Assembly (NCBI RefSeq): GCF_014216315.1
Contig: NZ_CP045702.1
Span: 5,952,001-6,016,000 of the forward strand
Direction of reading: 5' to 3'
Length of the DNA: 64,000 bases
Origin: Streptomyces finlayi
GTDB lineage: Bacteria > Actinomycetota > Actinomycetes > Streptomycetales > Streptomycetaceae
The translations under genes were made by a program, and so were the position numbers. Shown here one piece after another: positions 32,477-40,396 of this stretch (the stretch's first letter is position 1; each line of letters opens with the position of its first letter). The notes under the pieces were generated by a model that was not told the DNA's origin, made no database searches, and worked only from the letters and a program-made list of their open reading frames with translations.

Positions 32477-33784
32477 TCAGGCGGCCGTGGTGAGCGGCGC
32501 CCCCGCCTCGCACCCTTCGCGCACCCCCAGGTCGGCGAGGATCGCGGATGCGGCACGGCGGCCCGAGTGCAGGGCCCCCTGGACCGTGCTCGTATCGCGG
32601 TGGTCGCCGCACACGTACAGCCCGGCGAGCATCCGGACCGGGCGGCGCGGATCGTGCGGGGCGGGCATCGCGGGGACCGCCTCCGGATCGTGATGGGCCG
32701 CCAGCAGCTCCCAGTCGTCCGTGGAGGTTCCGTACAGCGCCGCGAGGTGCCTGCGGACCGTGCGGTCGAGGTCCGGTGGAGGCGTGCCGAGCACCGTCGA
32801 CGTGATCAGCGACCGGCCGTGCGGGGCGCGTGAGGGGTCGACCTCGCTCATCACGGCGGTGTGCGAGACCGGTCCCGAACGGTCGGCGTCAAGCAGCAGT
32901 GAGGTGCCGGCCGGCGGGGGAGCGGGCGTCGTGTGGTGCAGCACCGTCACCGGGTGGAACGACGGTATCCGCAGCCCGGGCAGCAGCTCGGCGGCGGCGC
33001 CGGCCCCGGTGGCCAGCAGCAGGGAACGGCAGCGCAGTTCACCGTGCTCCTTGGTGCGCACCGAGGTGATTCCGGCGGCGGTGACATGGACGCCGGTCCG
33101 TACGGTGCCGGGTGGCAGCGTGGCCGCCAGGATTTCCGGCAGGGTCGAGGAACCGCCCGCCGGTACGCACAGCCTGCCGCGCGCATAGCCGCGCAGGGCG
33201 AGATCGGCCACACGGCTCGATGTGGTGAGCGCGGGGTCACTGAGCAGCGCGGAGAGCAGTGGGCGCAGGAATCCGTTGACCGTACGGGACGGGAGGCCGC
33301 GGGCCGCCAGGGCGGCGAGGGCGGTCCGTTCCGGCCGGGCCAGGAGGCGGGGGACGGGCGTGGAGGCCAGTCGGCCCAGTGCCGCGCCCAGGCGGGCCTG
33401 CTCGATCGCCCCGCCCAGTGGTGCATGGGGGGCGCTCGATCGGGAGCGCACTGCTCTGAGAGCGCCCCTCGCGCTCCGTATGGTGCCGGTGCGGTACTGG
33501 CGGCCCTCACTGTGGACCAGCAGCCCGGGTGCGAAGTCCCGCAGCACCAGCCCTTCGAGAGCGGGCGCGAGGCCCAGCTCCGGGCAGGAGGAACTGAGCA
33601 GAGGTCCCAGGTGGTCGAGCCGGAATCCGTCCACGTCATGCGTGGCCATCCGGCCGCCGACACAGGGGGCTGCCTCCAGGACGCTGACGCTCACCCCCGC
33701 GCGGTTGAGCTGATGGGCCGCCGACAGGCCGGCTGGCCCGGCCCCGATGATGATCACATCTGCGTGGTGTGCCGTGCCGATCAC
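32477..33784 (-). CDS. FAD-dependent amine-oxidase-type oxidoreductase
   Basis: A 435-residue flavoprotein. The N-terminal dinucleotide motif is ADVIIIGAGPAGLSAAHQLN, followed by VLEAAPCVGGRMATHDVDGF, where the GGRM element is typical of the amine oxidase/protoporphyrinogen oxidase/phytoene desaturase group. The C-terminal FAD motif LAGLYVCGDHRDTSTVQGAL binds the ribityl chain. The GTG at 33784 follows GGGGAGGGG. The neighbouring epimerase gene is on the same strand, 154 bases upstream. The substrate is unknown. Confidence 0.88.
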   Translation of the reverse strand: MIGTAHHADVIIIGAGPAGLSAAHQLNRAGVSVSVLEAAPCVGGRMATHDVDGFRLDHLGPLLSSSCPELGLAPALEGLVLRDFAPGLLVHSEGRQYRTGTIRSARGALRAVRSRSSAPHAPLGGAIEQARLGAALGRLASTPVPRLLARPERTALAALAARGLPSRTVNGFLRPLLSALLSDPALTTSSRVADLALRGYARGRLCVPAGGSSTLPEILAATLPPGTVRTGVHVTAAGITSVRTKEHGELRCRSLLLATGAGAAAELLPGLRIPSFHPVTVLHHTTPAPPPAGTSLLLDADRSGPVSHTAVMSEVDPSRAPHGRSLITSTVLGTPPPDLDRTVRRHLAALYGTSTDDWELLAAHHDPEAVPAMPAPHDPRRPVRMLAGLYVCGDHRDTSTVQGALHSGRRAASAILADLGVREGCEAGAPLTTAA

Positions 33785-33938
33785 GTCTGCCCCTCCCCGA
33801 GTCGGTGCGACTGGTGGGAGGCTCTTGCCCCCAACAGGCCGCCGGAATGCCCGAGTTCGGGTCGAGGCTAGGAGGATGGCTGATACGGGCGCAGCAGCGC
33901 GTGCCCCGGGCACCGGGGCACGGGGTCGCACAGCGGCG

Positions 33939-34838
33939 TCAGCGCAGGGCTGCCCGGATCGCCCCGTCGATGCCGGGGAACGCGAACGAGAAGCCCGAGC
34001 CGAGCAGTTGGCCGGGCAGCACCCGCTGGCTGCCCAGCACGTCCGTCGCGAAGCCGCCCAGCGCGATCCGCAGCGCCGGCGCCGGAGCGGTGAGCAGGGT
34101 CGGGCGGTGCAGCACCCGTCCCATCGCGGCCGTCACCTCCCGGTTGGTGACCGGGTCGGGCCCGGTCAGATTGACCGGGCCCGACAGCGCCGGGGTGTCG
34201 ATGATGTGCCGCAGCGCCGCGATGTGGTCGTGCAGCGCGATGAAGCTCCAGAACTGGCGACCGTTTCCGAGCCGCCCGCCGAGACCCGCCCTGAACAACG
34301 GGAACAGCCGCCCCCAGGCCCCACCCTCCCGTGCCACGACCAGGCCCGTGCGCCCGAACACGGTGCGGACGCCCGCCTCCTGCGCGGCGGCCGCGGCCTC
34401 CTCCCACTCCACGCAGACGGACGGCAGAAAACCTTCGCCGGGAGGGGCGCTCTCGTCGACCGCGCGGTCCCCGGTGTCGCCGTAGTAGCCGATGGCCGAC
34501 CCGGACAGCAGCACCTTCGGCGGAGCGTCGAGGGAAGCGACGGCCTCGGCGATCGCCGCCGTGCCCAGCACCCGGCTGTCCCGGATCTCGCGTTTGTACG
34601 CCTCCGTCCAGCGGCGGTCGCCGACTCCGGCACCGGCCAGGTGGACGACGGCGTCACAGCCCACGAGCCCCGCCACGTCGACGTACTGGCGCTTGGGATC
34701 CCACTCCACCTCGTCGCCCGTGGCGGGCGGGCGGCGCACCAGGCGGACCACCTCGTGCCCGTCGGCGAGGAGCGAACGCACCAGCGCCGCTCCGATGAGT
34801 CCGGTCGAACCGGTGATGGCGATACGGGAGTGCGACAT
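33939..34838 (-). CDS. TIGR01777-family NAD-dependent epimerase
   Basis: A 299-residue short-chain dehydrogenase-like protein. The Rossmann motif RIAITGSTGLIGAALVRSLL is at the N-terminus. The middle has SGSAIGYYGDTGD, with a YxxxD pattern, and the family-specific EWEEAAAAA and GRTGLVVAREGG. The C-terminal DUF1731-type segment contains LGSQRVLPGQLLGSGFSFAF. A homologue (Rv2216) sits beside lipB and dlaT in M. tuberculosis, so the location is conserved. Its true substrate is unknown in any actinobacterium I know of. Confidence 0.92.
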   Translation of the reverse strand: MSHSRIAITGSTGLIGAALVRSLLADGHEVVRLVRRPPATGDEVEWDPKRQYVDVAGLVGCDAVVHLAGAGVGDRRWTEAYKREIRDSRVLGTAAIAEAVASLDAPPKVLLSGSAIGYYGDTGDRAVDESAPPGEGFLPSVCVEWEEAAAAAQEAGVRTVFGRTGLVVAREGGAWGRLFPLFRAGLGGRLGNGRQFWSFIALHDHIAALRHIIDTPALSGPVNLTGPDPVTNREVTAAMGRVLHRPTLLTAPAPALRIALGGFATDVLGSQRVLPGQLLGSGFSFAFPGIDGAIRAALR

Positions 34839-34952
34839 GGGGCCATCCTGCCTCAGACGTGCTCCGCGCCGCCGTGTTCCGGCCGTGCGGCGGGCGTCCC
34901 GGTCCGCGAAAGTGCGCTGACCGGACGGGGGCGGCGTGCCACAGTGGAACGC

Positions 34953-35471
34953 ATGCCCGAACTGCGTACCCGCCCCGTCCGTCAGGCCGCTCTCGCCGAC
35001 GGTGAGGCGCTGGCTGAACTCGACCGGGCCACCTGGTCGACGCTGCACGCGGTGCAGCCGCGGCCCCAGCCCCCGTACGACCCCTTCTTCGGCGCGGGGC
35101 ACCGGCCCGCGGACTTCCTCGTCGCGGAGGCCGAGAACGCCGACGGCGAGGCGGTCGTCGCCGGATACATCCGGCTGGTCGCGCCCACCCCGCTCGCCTG
35201 CAACGCACATGTGCGCCAGATACAGGGCCTCGCCGTGGCCGACTGGGCGCGCGGGCGCGGTCTCGGGCGGAACCTGCTGCGCGCCTCGTTCGCCGAGGCG
35301 CGGCGCCAGGGCGCGAACCGCATCACCCTGCGCGTCCTCGGGCACAACACCCCCGCCCGCGCGCTGTACGCGGCGGAGGGCTTCGCCGTCGAGGGTGTGC
35401 TGCCCGGCGAGTTCTTCCTGCACGGACGGTACGTCGACGACGTGCTGATGGGGCGCTCGCTCACCCTCTGA
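34953..35471 (+). CDS. GNAT-family N-acetyltransferase
   Basis: A 172-residue acetyltransferase. The acetyl-CoA site is in QIQGLAVADWARGRGLGRNL (motif A, near residues 88-107), and NTPARALYAAEGFAVEG forms motif B. It begins MPELRTRPVRQAAL at ATG 34953; a GTG nine bases upstream is possible. The gene faces away from the epimerase. Acceptor unknown. Confidence 0.9.
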   Translation: MPELRTRPVRQAALADGEALAELDRATWSTLHAVQPRPQPPYDPFFGAGHRPADFLVAEAENADGEAVVAGYIRLVAPTPLACNAHVRQIQGLAVADWARGRGLGRNLLRASFAEARRQGANRITLRVLGHNTPARALYAAEGFAVEGVLPGEFFLHGRYVDDVLMGRSLTL

Positions 35472-35583
35472 ACAGCCTGCTTGGAGCGGAAGTACCGGTG
35501 GAAGGTGCGCAGCGCGACGCGCACCGGCGAGCGAGTACGGCGAGCAGGGCCTGCGGGTGGTCGCGCCGCCCGAGGCCCGGGTC

Positions 35584-36105
35584 TCAGGACGGGCCGAAGC
35601 GGTCCCGGAGCGAGGGAAAGCGCGTGGCCAGCTGGGAGTCGCCCTCCAGGCTGAAGGGCACGCCCTCCGGCTCGGTGGGCTGGGGCGGGACACCGAGGTC
35701 CGGCGCGACCACTCCGGTGAGTTGCTCGTACGCCTCGTCGGCGGCGTAACCGAGCTCCTCGCCGTCCCCGTCGAACTCCTCGTCGAAGTCGTCGAGGAGC
35801 TCGGCGAGGCTGTCCGGATCGTGCAACGCCCCTTCGAAGACCTCCCGGCCCTGGCCGATCAGCCAGCACCGGAAGTAGTCGAAGGCGTCGTCGCTCGCCC
35901 CGCCGAGCAGCACCGCGGCGGCGCCCCACAGATCCCAGCGGTACGCGCGGTTGTAGCGGACCTCGAAATGCCGGGCGAAGTCCAGCACGGAGTCGGGGTC
36001 GAGCTGCACCAGCCGTTCGACCAGCAGATCGGCATGGTCCTCGGGGTCGCCCTCGGCGGCCTCGCGGGTGCTGTCGATGATCTGCCAGAACTCCGTCTCG
36101 TCCAT
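35584..36105 (-). CDS. DUF4240 domain protein
   Basis: A 173-residue acidic protein starting MDETEFWQIIDSTREAAEGD. The DUF4240 hallmark is AYRWDLWGAAAVLLGGASDD followed by FDYFRCWLIGQGREVFE. Asp/Glu stretches in the C-terminal half give a strongly negative charge. No ribosome site precedes the ATG; a GTG directly abuts it. DUF4240 proteins are widespread and uncharacterised. Confidence 0.85.
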   Translation of the reverse strand: MDETEFWQIIDSTREAAEGDPEDHADLLVERLVQLDPDSVLDFARHFEVRYNRAYRWDLWGAAAVLLGGASDDAFDYFRCWLIGQGREVFEGALHDPDSLAELLDDFDEEFDGDGEELGYAADEAYEQLTGVVAPDLGVPPQPTEPEGVPFSLEGDSQLATRFPSLRDRFGPS

Positions 36106-36167
36106 CACGGGACAAGCATCGGCCCTGACGGCGGGCGATGCACGCGGAGACACCGAAATGAAGCCCT

Positions 36168-36585
36168 TCACCGGTAGAGATCGCGCAGCCGTTCGGCCGC
36201 GTCGGCGAATCGTGCGCGCGGGCCGGCCGGTTCGAGGACTTCCAGCTCGGGTCCCAGCGCCGGCAACTGGCCGTACGCGATGTCGAGCGACTTCACGGGC
36301 AGGGTGACCGTGCGCCGGCCGTCGGCGCCGGGCACCCGCCTCGGAGACGCGTACGGTCACCTCGGTACTCGGTACGGAGGATGGACAGGCGAACCGCGCG
36401 GAGCGGGCGTCCCGGAAGCCGGGCAGGCCGAAGTCCTCGTCGCGTACGAAGCGCTCGTCGGTCGCCGTGACGGCGGAGAACCGGTCGATCCGGTACACCC
36501 GGAGGCTGTCCTCGGCCCGGGCGCAGGGATATCAGGTCCCACCCTTCAGGACGAGCCCGTACGGGGCCGGCGGCCGCCGGGCAGG
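36168..36585 (-). pseudogene. Remnant of a WYL-domain regulator
   Basis: The minus strand shows a degenerate WYL domain in more than one frame. PYGLVLKGGT is followed by a TGA where the expected Trp of the WYL motif should be. The frame then continues as EDSLRVYRIDRFSAVTATDE and FGLPGFRDARSARF. A frame change near 36340 leads to TVTLPVKSLDIAYGQLPALG and ends RLRDLYR at 36168. The N-terminal HTH is missing; the fragment is cut off next to the aceE terminator. At least two lesions argue against a sequencing error. Confidence 0.6.
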
Positions 36586-36595
36586 TCCAGCGGAG

Positions 36596-36647
36596 CCCTC
36601 GATCGCCGGGCAGGCTCGAAGGATCGAGCCCGCCCGGCGATCGAGGG
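36596..36647 (-). terminator. Long hairpin terminator after aceE
   Basis: Sixteen-base perfect arms at 36596-36611 and 36632-36647, then one A/C mismatch, then seven further pairs (GGCTCGA/TCGAGCC) around a four-base loop AGGA. It begins 15 bases after the aceE stop. Its symmetry makes it bidirectional. Confidence 0.85.
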
Positions 36648-36661
36648 CAAGAACGGCCAGG

Positions 36662-39367
36662 TCAGAGACCGTACCGCTCTCGTGCCTCCTTCACCGCGGA
36701 CGCCGGCACCTCGCCGCGCCGCGCCAGCTGGGCCAGCGCCGCGACCGCGACCGACTGCGCGTCGACCCCGAAGTGGCGGCGGGCCGCCTCACGCGTGTCG
36801 GAGAGGCCGAAGCCGTCCGTGCCGAGTGAGGACCAGTCCTGCTCCACCCACTGGCTGATCTGGTCCGGAACCGCGCGCATCCAGTCGCTGACGGCCAGCA
36901 CCGGACCCGGCGCACCGGACAGCGCCTGCGTCACGTACGGCACCCGCTGCTCGCCGTGCAGTATCGCCTCGTCGGCCAGGAGCGCCTCGCGCCGCAGCTC
37001 GCCCCACGAGGTCGCGGACCAGACGTCGGCCGTGACACCCCAGTCCGCCGCCAGCAGCTCCTGCGCCTCCAGGGCCCAGTGGATCGCCGTACCGGAGGCC
37101 AGCAGCTGGAGCCGCGGTGCGTCCACGCTCGCGGGCGTGCCCTCCTTGAAGCGGTACAGGCCCTTGACGATCCCGTCCTCGACACCTTCCGGCATCGCGG
37201 GCTGCCGCTTCGGCTCGTTGTAGACCGTCAGGTAGTAGAAGACGTTCTCGGCCTCGGGGCCGTACATCCGGCGCAGACCGTCCTTGACGATCACCGCCAC
37301 CTCGTACGCGAACGCCGGGTCGTAGTTCAGCGACGCCGGGTTCGTCGACGCGATCAGGTGCGAGTGACCGTCCGCGTGCTGGAGGCCCTCTCCCGTCAGC
37401 GTCGTCCGGCCGGCCGTCGCGCCGACGATGAAGCCCTTGCCGAGCTGGTCGGCGAGCTGCCACATCTGGTCGCCGGTCCGCTGCCAGCCGAACATCGAGT
37501 AGAAGATGTAGAACGGGATCATCGTCTCGCCGTGCGTCGCGTACGACGTCGCCGCGGCGATGAAGTCGGCCATGGCGCCGGCCTCGGTGATCCCCTCGTT
37601 GAGGATCTGACCGTCCTTGGCTTCCTTGTAGTACATTAGCTGGTCGCGGTCGACCGGATCGTACGTCTGGCCCAGCGGCGAGTAGATGCCCGCCGACGGG
37701 AACAGCGACTCCATGCCGAACGTGCGTGCCTCGTCCGGGACGATCGGCACCCAGCGCTTTCCGGTCTGCTTGTCCCGCATCAGGTCCTTGGCCAGGCGCA
37801 CGAACGCCATGGTGGTGGCCATCTCCTGCTTGCCGGACCCCTTGTACAGGGCCTGGAACGCGCGCTCCTCAGGCTCCGGCAGGGCCACCGCGTGCACCCG
37901 GCGGGCCGGTGCGGGACCGCCGAGCGCGGCACGGCGCTCCTGGAGGTAACGGACCTCGGGGGAGTCCGCGCCCGGGTGGCCGTACGGCACCAGGCCGTCG
38001 GCGAAGGCGCTGTCCGGGATCGGCAGGCCCAGGAGCTCGCGCATGTCCTTGAACTCGTCGACCGACAGCTTCTTCATCTGGTGATTGGCGTTCTTGGACT
38101 CGAAGCCCTTGCCGAGCGTGTAGCCCTTCACCGTCTGCGCGAGGATCACGGTCGGCGCGCCCTTGTGCTCGACGGCCGCCCGGTACGCCGCGTACACCTT
38201 GCGGGCCTCGTGGCCGCCGCGCGAGGTGTAGAAGCACTCGGCGATCTTCGCGTCGGTGAGCAGCTTCGCGAGCTCGGCGAGCGCGGGCTCGGCGCCGAAG
38301 AAGTGCTCACGTATGTACGCGACGTCGCGGGTGGCGTACGTCTGGAACTGCGCGTCCGGGACCTCGCGGAGCCGGCGCAGCAGCGCACCCGTGGTGTCCA
38401 GCTGGAACAGCTCGTCCCAGGCGTTGCCCCAGAGCGTCTTGACGACGTTCCAGCCGGCGCCGCGGAACGCGCCCTCCAGCTCCTGGACCACACGGAAGTT
38501 GGCGCGGACCGGGCCGTCGAGACGCTGCAGGTTGCAGTTGATGACGAAGGTCAGGTTGTCGAGCTGCTCACGGGCCGCGAGGGCGAGGGCGGCGGTCGAC
38601 TCGGGCTCGTCCATCTCGCCGTCGCCCAGGAAGGCCCAGACGTGCGAGTTCGACGTGTCCTTGATGTTGCGGTTGGCCAGGTAGCGGTTGAAGCGTGCCT
38701 GGTAGATGGCCGAGAGCGGGCCGAGGCCCATCGACACGGTGGGGAACTCCCACAGCCAGGGGAGCCGCCGCGGGTGCGGGTAGGAGGGCAGACCCTCGCC
38801 GCCCGCCTCCTGGCGGAACTTGTCGAGCTGCTGCTCACTGAGCCGGCCGTCGAGGAAGGCGCGGGCGTAGATGCCGGGGGAGGCGTGGCCCTGGATGTAG
38901 AGCTGGTCGCCGGAGCCTCCCCCGTTCTCGGCTCCGCTCGAACGGGAGGTGCCACCTCCCTCCTTCCCGCGGAAGAAGTGGTTGAAGCCGGTCTCGTACA
39001 GCCAGGCGGCCGAGGCGAAGGTGGCGATGTGGCCGCCGACGCCGTAGCGGGCGCCGCGGGTGACCATGGCTGCCGCGTTCCAGCGGTTCCACGCGGTGAT
39101 GCGGGACTCCAGCTCCAGGTCACCGTCGAAGGCGGGCTCCGCGGCGGTCGGGATGGAGTTGACGTAATCGGTCTCCAGCAGTTTGGGCAGCGTGAGACCG
39201 GCACCCTCGGCGTGCTGGAGCGAGCGCCGCATGAGGTACGCGGCCCGGTGCGGGCCGGCGGCCTTGGTGACGGCGTCGAGGGAGGCCGCCCATTCAGCGG
39301 TCTCCTCGGGGTCACGGTCCGGGAGCTGGTCGAGCTCGCTCGGGAGCTTTCCTACGGGGTCGGTCAT
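36662..39367 (-). CDS. aceE: Pyruvate dehydrogenase E1 component (homodimeric)
   Basis: Decarboxylates pyruvate with thiamine diphosphate and passes the acetyl group to a lipoyl E2. The 901-residue length fits the single-chain AceE type. The thiamine motif is GDGEMDEPESTAALALAARE to VINCNLQ (about residues 255-290). The N-terminus is PVGKLPSELDQLPDRDPEET and the C-terminus KEARERYGL. A Gly/Ser-rich insertion (GGGTSRSSGAENGGGSGDQL) sits near residue 145, where GEGG-type loops occur. The start is ATG 39367. A 17-base palindrome lies about 100 bases upstream, and a GntR gene follows 144 bases further out. Confidence 0.97.
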   Translation of the reverse strand: MTDPVGKLPSELDQLPDRDPEETAEWAASLDAVTKAAGPHRAAYLMRRSLQHAEGAGLTLPKLLETDYVNSIPTAAEPAFDGDLELESRITAWNRWNAAAMVTRGARYGVGGHIATFASAAWLYETGFNHFFRGKEGGGTSRSSGAENGGGSGDQLYIQGHASPGIYARAFLDGRLSEQQLDKFRQEAGGEGLPSYPHPRRLPWLWEFPTVSMGLGPLSAIYQARFNRYLANRNIKDTSNSHVWAFLGDGEMDEPESTAALALAAREQLDNLTFVINCNLQRLDGPVRANFRVVQELEGAFRGAGWNVVKTLWGNAWDELFQLDTTGALLRRLREVPDAQFQTYATRDVAYIREHFFGAEPALAELAKLLTDAKIAECFYTSRGGHEARKVYAAYRAAVEHKGAPTVILAQTVKGYTLGKGFESKNANHQMKKLSVDEFKDMRELLGLPIPDSAFADGLVPYGHPGADSPEVRYLQERRAALGGPAPARRVHAVALPEPEERAFQALYKGSGKQEMATTMAFVRLAKDLMRDKQTGKRWVPIVPDEARTFGMESLFPSAGIYSPLGQTYDPVDRDQLMYYKEAKDGQILNEGITEAGAMADFIAAATSYATHGETMIPFYIFYSMFGWQRTGDQMWQLADQLGKGFIVGATAGRTTLTGEGLQHADGHSHLIASTNPASLNYDPAFAYEVAVIVKDGLRRMYGPEAENVFYYLTVYNEPKRQPAMPEGVEDGIVKGLYRFKEGTPASVDAPRLQLLASGTAIHWALEAQELLAADWGVTADVWSATSWGELRREALLADEAILHGEQRVPYVTQALSGAPGPVLAVSDWMRAVPDQISQWVEQDWSSLGTDGFGLSDTREAARRHFGVDAQSVAVAALAQLARRGEVPASAVKEARERYGL

Positions 39368-39464
39368 GATCGCCGCCTTCCGGAGAGGAGGGGGGTGGAG
39401 AAGGCCCTGGCTGGCAGGACAGGGCGATGGGGCCGGTGGGCCCGCGGAGTGAACTGTAAATGGC

Positions 39465-39481
39465 TGATCGATGATCGATCA
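39465..39481. promoter_or_regulatory. 17-bp palindrome in the aceE promoter region
   Basis: TGATCGATGATCGATCA has perfect eight-base arms around one central G. It lies 98 bases before the aceE start and between aceE and the GntR gene. It is a likely regulator binding site; the protein is not identified. Confidence 0.5.
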
Positions 39482-39574
39482 AAGGGTTGAAGGGGAAAAC
39501 TTCTCGATATGAAGAAAGTGGCATTCGGTGCCGCGAAAGGGGGCACGCAGTGACGTCACAAAGAGGGCAAAAGG

Positions 39575-39600
39575 GGCGCTCGACTGCGCAGTCGAGCGCC
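39575..39600 (-). terminator. 26-bp palindromic terminator after the GntR gene
   Basis: GGCGCTCGACTG at 39575-39586 and its complement at 39589-39600 surround two bases (CG). It starts 24 bases after the GntR stop. Confidence 0.75.
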
Positions 39601-39624
39601 TGGTGCCGCAGATGGGCAGAGGGG

Positions 39625-40248
39625 TCACGCGCGGGGCGCGCAGCCCAGCACATGTGCCTTGACCAGCGTGCCGATCTGCGGGTCCTTCCGCAGGAACGCC
39701 TCGATGAGCGCCTCGTGCTCCTCCGCGTACGACTTCTGGACCGTGCCGAGCCACCGGATCGACAGGGCCGTGAACACCTCGATGCCGAGCCCTTCCCAGG
39801 TGTGCAGCAGGACGGCGTTCCCGGCGGCCCGCACCATCTCCCGGTGGAAGGCCACGGTGTGCCGTACCTGGGCCTCGCCGTCGGCCAGCCGGTCCGCCTC
39901 GTAGAGGGCCGCCACGTGGGGTGTGAGCGCCGAACAGTCGTCGCCGAGCGCGGGGGCCGCCAGCTCCGCCGCGATCTGCTCCAGGCCCGCCCGTACCGGA
40001 TAGCTCTCCTCCAGATCGGCCGCGGTCAGATTCCTCACCCGCACGCCCTTGTTGGGCGCCGACTCGATCAGACGGAGGGTCTCCAGCTCGCGCAGCGCCT
40101 CCCGGACGGGCGTCTGGCTCACCTCCAGCTCGGTCGCGATGCGGCGCTCCACGATCCGCTCGCCCGGCTTCCAGCGCCCGCTGACGATCCCGTCCACGAT
40201 GTGCTCGCGGATCTGTTCGCGCAGCGAGTGGACGACGGGCGGGGTCAT
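39625..40248 (-). CDS. GntR-family regulator (FadR/FCD type)
   Basis: A 207-residue regulator. The winged helix (residues about 10-75) has PGERIVERRIATELEVSQTP followed by VREALRELETLRLI. The C-terminal all-helical FCD domain has LYEADRLADGEAQVRHTVAF and HREMVR, with His and Asp residues that bind metal in this class; ligands are usually organic acids. The ATG at 40248 follows AAGGAG. Sitting between the E1 and E2/E3 genes of 2-oxoacid dehydrogenases, it may sense a central metabolite such as pyruvate or lactate (inference). Confidence 0.9.
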   Translation of the reverse strand: MTPPVVHSLREQIREHIVDGIVSGRWKPGERIVERRIATELEVSQTPVREALRELETLRLIESAPNKGVRVRNLTAADLEESYPVRAGLEQIAAELAAPALGDDCSALTPHVAALYEADRLADGEAQVRHTVAFHREMVRAAGNAVLLHTWEGLGIEVFTALSIRWLGTVQKSYAEEHEALIEAFLRKDPQIGTLVKAHVLGCAPRA

Positions 40249-40313
40249 GAGGGGCTCCTTCTGAGCGATCCGGCGCTGCCTGCGCCGGCACGGCCGCCTG
40301 GGCGACCGCCGGC

Positions 40314-40323
40314 TGTCTAGACA
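40314..40323 (-). promoter_or_regulatory. Candidate FadR-type operator before the GntR gene
   Basis: TGTCTAGACA is a perfect palindrome 66 bases upstream of the GntR start. On the minus strand it reads TTGTCTAGACA. This fits the TNGTNNNACNA pattern of FadR/FCD regulators, which suggests autoregulation. Confidence 0.55.
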
Positions 40324-40330
40324 ATACGGC

Positions 40331-40367
40331 GGCGCCCCCGCCCGGAGGTGTTCCGGACGGGGGCGCC
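40331..40367 (-). terminator. Hairpin terminator after the E2 gene
   Basis: Arms GGCGCCCCCG (40331-40340) and CGGGGGCGCC (40358-40367) are perfectly complementary, with further internal pairing (CCGGA/TCCGG). It lies 30 bases after the E2 stop. Confidence 0.75.
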
Positions 40368-40396
40368 GCTGGTGAGGCTGGTTACAGGTACGTCGC

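Noticed and set aside
37892..39490. A 532-codon plus-strand frame opposite aceE
   Set aside because: Low-complexity translation and no ribosome site; the real gene is aceE on the minus strand.
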